Program-made: the position numbers and the translations under genes
Shown: in pieces, positions 57,060-64,000 of the stretch
Layout: every line of letters begins with the position of its first letter
Numbering within the stretch: the stretch's first letter is position 1
Notes under the pieces: model-generated
What the model was told of the DNA's origin: nothing
The model's database searches: none
The model's input: the letters and a program-made list of their open reading frames with translations, nothing else
DNA from: Usnea hakonensis
Lineage: Eukaryota; Ascomycota; Lecanoromycetes; Lecanorales; Parmeliaceae
Length of the DNA: 64,000 bases
Assembly (NCBI GenBank): GCA_013423325.1
Contig: BLJB01000238.1
Location: 1 to 64,000, forward strand
Direction: 5' to 3'

Positions 57060-59726
57060 TGACATTGTCATGAGAGGAAAGCCCGTATCTGGACTCAGAT
57101 TCTTCTTACCAAAAGGGACAAAGAGACCACAAGAGGACAGGCGTTCAATCGTCAAAGTGTGGGGTACAGATCAACGGTCTAGTCAGTATGAGAGACCAGC
57201 CTTGCTAGCGCCGGAGTAGACCTCTGGCCCGTAGCTTTTCGCTTTCAAATATAAATAGCTGAATATTACAAAAGTGGCGCTTTCTTGTTACACATCACTC
57301 TGCACCACCCAGCCAATGGCGGAAGCAGATCTCAGAGTAGCAGGTCTGCCATCCACTGCGCGCTTTTGCAGTCGAGCTCACGCCTGAGGCCACTACCTCT
57401 TGTTTCATTCGTGATAGTGATACCTGTGCCCCTCTTTCCACCGTCACTCTCCTCCCTCCAAACTACATATGATCTCGCGCTACGAAAGCCTGCATATAAG
57501 ATGGTTTCTCTTTGAACCGCTACGGCCTACTCTTTCTTTGTGCTGTCCCTCAGTGGTGCGATTCATTCTTATCGCAAGTCTCTGCTACACTTTCAGTTCT
57601 TCAGCACTTCGTGATAGTTTATATATAGCCAGTCATAGTAGTCCCGTGTTTACAGCTCTCTCTCGTTTTCAAGGTCTGCTTCTGTTCACTTGCGAGTCAT
57701 GAGAATTTCCATTAGACCATTTATGGATCTTCTTTCAGTTTAGAAGTCTCTCAGATTACGCATTCTGGAGATCCGGTGGGTTTCGGCAGAGTCCTTCCCG
57801 TCCATACTGTCATTTTGATTGGGCTAAATGTTTCGTTTGGTCGTTGGCAGACATGCTCCACGTCATCACCAGGCGAAAGGTCCGTCTCCTCTCACTTGAT
57901 GTTCCGCCTTGTTTGAGCGTGCGCGGGCTCCAGAGGCCTTAGTCAGTCTACTACTTTACCGAGTCTTACTGGCATGCTATCTTGCGTCACAAGTTACATT
58001 TCCAGCCCTGGAGGACTTGCCTGTTAGCCACCGTTCTAGCAATGTATAAGCAGGCTTTAACATCAGATGAATTTCCAACTGCATGCCTACTGTTCCTCTC
58101 TAGCTGGTAGTAATCATCACTATCTGGCTCCATCTTCAATCCTCTCTTGGTCGCGGGTCTTCATCTACCAGCTGCATTATTCAGACCCAGTCTCGCACCA
58201 CATTTCGTAAGAAAGGAAGCGCGCTCAACCACATCCTACGGTCACCCGCTCTGTCACGATGCGCTACTCATTACGAGCACGAAGTCCAATCCTATGGTCT
58301 ACTCCTAAGAAGTTAGTTCTAGGAGGGCAGAAAGGTGGCTTGATGGAAATAGTTAGTGTCATAAAAGCGACGGGAGAGCCAGATTTGAACAACCAAGATC
58401 AACAGAACAGCAAGAGTGACATGCTTGATCTTTCTTCTTTATTAGCGCAATGCCTGCTCAAGATCTCTCTCGCTTATTTCGTACAGCAGTTCTTCTCTAC
58501 TGAATAGAGCTCTTTTTATCAACATTGATTCCAAGCCTACATTACAATATCTAGCTAGGAGGCGCAAGGTTTCTGCAAAGGGCACTGGACGACATATCTG
58601 ATGACATTACTATCGTGATTTCTTCTGACTCTCAAAGCTAAGATCCTTGCGCCGAGAACAACGTCAAAGGGACGCTCATTGCTTCACTCAGAGTGTGAAT
58701 GATCAACATTCACTTTTGGAAGCCATTCACCGCAAGCTTTGGCTACAAAGGCCGTCCCTGCCCACAATCTTCCATCTTCCCTTATTAATACTACCTCCAG
58801 CAACGTCCTTTCTCTTGCCGGGTCTGATGTCTGTCTTTCTCGTTGCGTGCTCGCTTCCCGAAGTGACCATCATTACCATAAGCGCGAGACCGTTTTCACC
58901 ACTTGGTCTTCTCTTTTCCCATCATCACATCTCACTTGTGGGCAATTTCAGCGTCTTGTCCTGTTGCGCTTGTGCCTGGCAGAAATACCGTTGGTGGTGG
59001 AGGTAAGGACCCGAAGATACCACCGATTCACCCTTGCAATTCGACTTGAACAAAAGTCACTGCTCTGACCCTCAATATGCCATGTTCTTCAACAAGAGTA
59101 ATAAAGGTATGATGAATGTGAGAAGCATGGCGCAAAAGAAGACGGCAGTCACCCCAACTCATCAGATGTCGAGATCTGTCCCGCCGATCAAAATCCAAAA
59201 CACAGAATGGGGCCCCATTAAAGGGTGGTAGGACAGTGAATTTCAAGCCGAGCCATCGTGTAAGTGATCGGCTTGGCAAAGAACTCATTGACTGAGAATT
59301 ATTCCGGACGAGAATGATAAAGCAGCAGCAGCTTTATTCTCTGATTCGCCCTCGTCATCGGAGATCATTCATCGTCCGTTTGCACGGAATTTTGTTGAGG
59401 TCCTCACTTCTTAATATTCGAAAATACTTCATCACAACATTTTTCCATGATGCTACAACCTACTTGTGCATTGTGACCTCCGTGTGGACCAGGTTGGGTC
59501 CCATCAAATCAATTTGTGGGTGCAATTTTCCTCACACCTTCCTTCAAATCGTCAACCTCTCACTAATGAAGACCCGCAGTCAACTTTCACCAGTTCGGCG
59601 TCATACCAAAAGCCGAATGGTTTGAAGGGCATTGCGCCCGCCCTATCGTGTATCCGACTAGGTCGTCAACTATGGAGGCGTACCGAATTCGTGCAGAAAA
59701 CACCCCTTCCTTTGAACTCAGTAAAT
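57060..59726. other. 2.7-kb gene-poor stretch
   Basis: Only short frames without recognisable domains (58259-58507, 58647-59068, 59314-59735). No repeat array or RNA gene was identified. Confidence 0.5.
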
Positions 59727-60840
59727 GACAGATGAAGGAGAAACAGACACCTCCCGTATTCCTATCAACTACCTCAAACACACCAATCGACACCACCTCC
59801 GAGCATGTCGTAAGTCCTATACTATTTGATAACCTAACCTTTTAGTCTTTTAATGTATAGGTTAGGTCGTGATTACCCGGCATAGTAGAGGTCCTTGTCC
59901 TTCTTCCCTAGATACCTAGATTACCCGTAATCTCGAGCAAGCCCGCATAGAAGAGAAGAACTTACAGATACAAGTCGATAGGCTTTACCAAACCTTTTTC
60001 GCGACCAAGCCCGTTGCAAGCTCTGAAGTCCGTTGGAAGCTTCGAATACATCCAATGGGAAAATCTCAAAGCGTCACGAAGCCCTAGCGAGAGCCTTGGA
60101 AAAAGAGTAGCCCCAGACGATGGCGGCTTGGTTCTCAGGCCCGGATGGCGGCAGCTTATCGACCACCCATATGATCATATGACTCTCTGAGCAAGGACAA
60201 TCCTCTCTTTGGATATTGCATCGGTCAGTCGGTGCTGTGCTAGCAACAAATGTAAGAACCATGGGAGAGGGCACGAACAACCCTACACGACTATATGAGA
60301 CTGGCTCATCGGAGAGGTCGCCGTCGTATTACTATCCTAGGCCTAGGGAAAGATATGTTTGAAGTGGACATTGACAACGTAGCACAATGGTGGAACCGCC
60401 ATTAAAACTACTTGGAGTCGATACAGTTGGTAGTTGCGCATCTATTCAACGCTACACAGCCTCCCACGGAGATAAATTGGGCATCAAATCCATTGTCGAC
60501 GCGAAGGTTTGCATCCTTCAATGTGGATCTCTTGGTCCAAAACGCTGGGGGGATCAGCAATGACCCCTAATATAGATCGCTATTAAGACATTGTGAGGAC
60601 AGCTATGACGGACGGGCTGCGCTTAGCCTACCCCACCAGCATTTCGCTACGGTAAGTAATCGGGGACGCAATAGCCAGCTCCTTTTATTTTTGCATTTGG
60701 TGACCATTAACCTTTTGCACCACGAGCTGGAGACATTTCCCTACGTCTCAACTATCCAGCTTTATTGAATCTTTCTAGCCTTTACGAAAACTTCCTCACC
60801 ACCGTCATTGATATTAATCGCTGGTTTGAGCCAGGTGTTT
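59727..60840 (+). pseudogene. coding relic with in-frame stops
   Basis: An ATG near 59727 opens MTDEGETDTSRIPINYLKH up to a GTAAGT at about 59811. At about 59920-60080 a helical, charged segment reads ITRNLEQARIEEKNLQIQVD. From about 60355 one frame reads FEVDIDNVAQWWNRH, NYLESIQLVVAHLFNATQPP, INWASNPLSTRRFASFNVDL, then FLHLVTINLLHHELETFPYV. It is interrupted only by TAA at 60403, TAA at 60568 and TGA at 60766. Isolated stops in otherwise protein-like text fit C-to-T damage of Gln/Arg codons. The family is not recognised. Confidence 0.55.
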
Positions 60841-61876
60841 TAGCAATTTGCAGGAGCGAGTAATAGGGGTCGAAATATTCGGGACTGGCTGTGAAGAACG
60901 CTCGATCGAAATGTCAGTATGGTAATTGGGATCTGCTATCTCAGAATCAGGGGAAAGAATTAGAGCTGAGCAAGCTTGAGGATAGAGAATTGGAAGATGA
61001 TGGTCGAGGAACGGCACAGGGGCTTGACGAGTCTTTGTCTGAAAGGGACATGGCGTTGCTCGATCTCGCAAAGGTGCCAGGCAAGAGATAGACTGAGAAA
61101 GGGGGAGGATATGAAAATCTTCATTCTGAATGGGCGTAAAGCAAGCAAGCAAAATACAAATAGGGCAGGCGTGGAAGGCGGAGGGGGAGAAAAGAATGAA
61201 GAAAGCAGACGAGAAAGACGAGGGCGGCGGACGTACAGTGGAGGAGGGGGTACATGAGAAATACGGGAGAGGATGGAGAGAGTGCTCGACGAAAGGATGC
61301 GGGCTGGCGTAAATCTTTGATCTAAGGACATAGTGAGGCGGATGTGGGGTGGAACTGCGGGCAATTTGAGAGCGCAGATAGATAAAGATAACGTGGGTAC
61401 CGCGGAAGGAAGGAAGGTATTGGCTGTCAAGTTGCTTTTGGATTAGGGACAAGATTCTACTGTACGGTGGTTTTGGGTGGGATTTAGGGTCGAGGCAGTT
61501 ATAGAAGAAGGGTGGGAATGGGGTCTTGGTGGTTTTGTTCGCGGAGGGATCCCGAACTCTTGTTAGCGCTACTGCACTTGGTCCTGAGAGTTGTGGAAAG
61601 CTTTGGTCCCACGACGTCCTTTTCCCGTAAGTCACTTTACCGATCCGAGTCTTTTAGAAGCTGACGAAGAGATTAGTCTTGGTCCCCTAGCCCAAGACGA
61701 GAGGTCTGGAAAATGAGTAAGTGGAACTGGGACAGGATTTGTTATGAGTTTCGGGTACGTGGATGTCAGAAGGATAATTTCAACTTTTAATCTAAGCCCG
61801 GTCGAAGTCAATAAATCAAAGCATTCTCGTCATACAGTAAACGCGCTGAGATACTCTAAAGTCTTCTTGCTGGGAC
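60841..61876. other. intergenic; long antisense-type frames
   Basis: A 273-codon frame on the minus strand (60814-61635) is rich in Pro, Ser and Leu and lies in purine-biased DNA. It has no domain pattern and is not called as a gene. Confidence 0.4.
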
Positions 61877-63286
61877 TTACGCCTCTAATAAGACCTCATC
61901 GTCATCGAACGTCTTTGGAGCTGTTCCTCCAATGTAGTGTTTTACGCTTCTCAGGCTCTCCAGCTCGATTTCTCCGCCCAAACCGAGACCCTGTATTTGT
62001 GGGGTTTCCTCCAGGTGATGGTCCCTCTTGTTCGTGTTCGTCGGCCCAGAATCCTTCGGCACTATAACCGGATTTTGTTTCGTGCGCTTGCGTGCGCAGG
62101 CTAGAGCGAAGGATTTTAGGCGTGACTTGAGGGTTTTCCAAGGAGGGAGGTGGTGATGTAACATTCTTGCAAAGGATGGCATGCAAGCGGTGATGATACC
62201 TGCGTCAATTTCGATGAGGCTGTGAGGTTGATAAGATGACTGGGTGCTTGATCGGATCGATTATGTGACGTACTTTACTAGATTCACATTCAGAACGGTC
62301 CATGTTCGATCCTCGGAATACTGGAATTTGTGACGGCAGTAAACGCTGGCTGCAGAGGCTGCGACAGCCCTGTACGAATGAATTAGCTCAGTGTTCGTCT
62401 CGAATGGGAAGTACTGACATCAAACCTGTACTGAACATGATAGTGAGCGCTATTCTGCGTGTTCGATGTAGCTGTAATTTGTAGATGGCGACCAATGGGA
62501 GTATGAGTAGCCACACATCAGCTATCATACCTCCTACTGCCATTGGAACGTTGGTTTTAGCTGAATCCTCAAAACGTGGTGACAGCTCAAGTTCCAGCCA
62601 TGTTTCTCCTGGCCTTGGCGTATCTATGACGAACAGAGCAATGGAAAAGCTCCAGTAGAAAACAGTGAGTACGGTTACACCAATGTAGATGTTAATTCTC
62701 AACCATCGCATCGGTCGGAAGATTTGTAAGTACAATAGACAAAAGGTCCCTTTGATAAGCCAAAGAGTTGGCCCATATAGCACTGTAACTATGCAGGTCG
62801 CCTGATCTGACATGAACTGTGCCTTTTATGCAGAAGGATTGGGCTTGTGCTCACAATGGAAAAGCCATCTTTCAAAATCTCACCAAGTCGAACCTCATAC
62901 TGATGTCTTCCTACGATTCCTTGTCGGATTTCTGAAAATATCCCTGATTAGTCTTGGTCGGAAAGGAACCCATTGACTAGATTACCGTAAACGCAAAGGC
63001 CATAAGATGCAATTGCACCAAGCACTGCCAGAGATACCGTGAAGTCATCGAGAGACACTTTGCGGACGATGCATAATTTTGTATAAGCTCTATTTGCTAG
63101 TGCAATGATAACAAAGGTCAGAAGAATGGCACCCAAAACAACGAGCCTAGGTCCTATGTTCTTGGGATTCGTAAAATTGGGAGTCACTCCCGGCGGGGGA
63201 GCTAGTGCAGGGAGCTGGAGGATAGCTGCATCTTGTTGGGAAGCTGCCGATATTGGTAGAGACTCGACGTCTTCTTGATCAATCAA
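61877..63286 (-). CDS. rhodopsin-fold seven-helix membrane protein (PTH11-like family), second copy
   Basis: The first certain exon runs from about 63286 and holds LPALAPPPGVTPNFTNPKN and the first two helices (VVLGAILLTFVIIALANRAY; VSLAVLGAIASYGLCVYG). A 51-bp intron leads to EIRQGIVGRHQYEVRLGEIL. The central exon (62813 to about 62434) has LYGPTLWLIKGTFCLLYLQI, VPMAVGGMIADVWLLILPLV and LTIMFSTG. Further exons restore GAVAASAASVYCRHKFQYSE and NLIEIDAGIITACMPSFARM, each in phase. The tail runs to the TAA at 61877 and is rich in Lys, Asp and Glu. The frame is open upstream (ELASTIIDHALIDQED) with an AG acceptor near 63322, so the start codon is in an unplaced upstream exon. It has the same fold and layout as the gene at 41242. 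Confidence 0.82.
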
Positions 63287-64000
63287 GGCGTGGTCGATGA
63301 TAGTTGATGCAAGTTCTGTAGATACAATTCCAAAAAAAAAAAAAGCTTCGTGAAGGAGGAATAGAAAGGGGACAAACCGGCAACAAGTACTCGCTCGTTC
63401 CTATCTCATTGTGTTAGATGAGGGGCAGGGGACTGCATGAGGCTGATATGCATCAAAGCGGGTTACTGACCTTTTCCATTGCTAATTGCTCTCGGACAGG
63501 TAGCGAGAAGAGGCACACACGGACATGAGTTCATTGTGCAGGAATCATATCAGGACATTATCTGTAATGCTGAGGGCTGATCGGTCTGATGAAGATAAAA
63601 GTGGGTTGTTTTCTCACCTTGTATTACGCACTCATCCCCAGGGCGCAAAGATGTGACTAATTTGGGCAAAACACCGCTGCACTGTTGCAGAAGCCATTCA
63701 AACGTGCACACATGGACTTGTAAGCTTGGCTGATTCTCTCCTTTTACGGATTTGGAGATATCTGGGTCCCTCGGTCTGCACGGTGGGTGACAAAAGTCTG
63801 GGCCGAGTGATTTCCGCGCTAGTTGTATTACCCTCGGCAGCAAGGTGAAGCCGAGGCTATTCTTTGTCTCGTCCAGTTACCAACAATCAATCTCGCTCTT
63901 GGAGACTGAAGAGGAAAAGCTCAAAATTGCGAGACGCCGGGATACATCAACCGTGCCATCGTACTTAGGTATATGGATCATCACTCGACATATGGCATTA
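63287..64000. other. upstream region of the rhodopsin-fold gene, window edge
   Basis: This probably holds the first short exon(s) and promoter of the gene ending at 61877. A minus-strand frame at 63550-63843 has no recognisable domain. An A12 run lies near 63332. Confidence 0.4.

Noticed and set aside
60814..61635. 273-codon minus-strand frame
   Set aside because: Pro/Ser/Leu-rich translation of purine-biased DNA, with no domain or conserved order.
1..64000. PKS, NRPS, terpene synthase, transposase, reverse transcriptase or CRISPR-like arrays
   Set aside because: None of their motifs (for example ketosynthase DTACSS, YxDD, regular spacer arrays) was found in the translated frames or the DNA.

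Overview
This window is nuclear DNA of a filamentous ascomycete (Pezizomycotina, perhaps Leotiomycetes). The evidence is short introns of about 45-60 nt with GTAAGT-like donors and ACTAAC-like branch sites, together with families typical of these fungi: HET proteins, NACHT-type NLRs, WSC-domain oxidases, PTH11-like rhodopsin-fold receptors and DUF3237. No prokaryotic features, rRNA or convincing tRNA were seen. Three two-base N gaps (3667, 13134, 20497) sit inside low-complexity runs. Exon structures below were worked out by hand from splice signals and reading phase. No transcript data were available.

Layout. 1-2.7 kb: a decayed lipase-like NLR N-terminus, then an intact HET-domain gene. 3.7-7.3 kb (-): a secreted copper radical (glyoxal) oxidase with four WSC domains. 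7.3-13.5 kb: gene-poor. 13.5-15.4 kb: a frameshifted HET pseudogene and a membrane-protein fragment. 16.8-29.6 kb: a compact group holding a TyrRS-like enzyme (-), a 2OG-Fe(II) oxygenase (+), a heme-oxygenase-like diiron (HDO-type) protein (-), an MFS transporter (-) and an FMN split-barrel protein (+). 31.8-39.1 kb: a hypothetical protein, a class III aminotransferase, a secreted DUF3237-like protein and a secreted hypothetical protein. 41.2-43.2 kb: a rhodopsin-fold membrane protein and a small ORF. 44.3-46.2 kb: a short NACHT-type NLR. 46.5-47.1 kb: a decayed duplicated repeat. 47.3-48.4 kb: a zinc-finger-like/DUF3237 fusion. 50.8-57.1 kb: an F-box protein, a large membrane protein and a Mid2-like single-pass protein. 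59.7-60.8 kb: a coding relic with in-frame stops. 61.9-63.3 kb: a second rhodopsin-fold protein.

The most interesting part is 16.8-29.6 kb. The tyrosyl-tRNA synthetase homologue has an intact five-exon structure and keeps its ATP-binding signatures, but the residues that read tyrosine are replaced. At the positions equivalent to human Tyr39/Tyr166/Gln170/Asp173 it has Phe/Cys/Pro/Gly. It shares a divergent promoter with a 2OG oxygenase and lies beside an HDO-type oxidase, a transporter with a vacuolar-type dileucine signal and a flavin-binding protein. No PKS, NRPS or terpene synthase is present. A reasonable inference is an uncharacterised small-molecule pathway that uses a repurposed aminoacyl-tRNA synthetase to activate an amino acid other than tyrosine. 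That function is inferred, not shown.

The rest of the window is rich in non-self-recognition genes and their remains (HET, NLR, lipase-like relic), low-complexity DNA and decayed sequence compatible with C-to-T (RIP-like) mutation.
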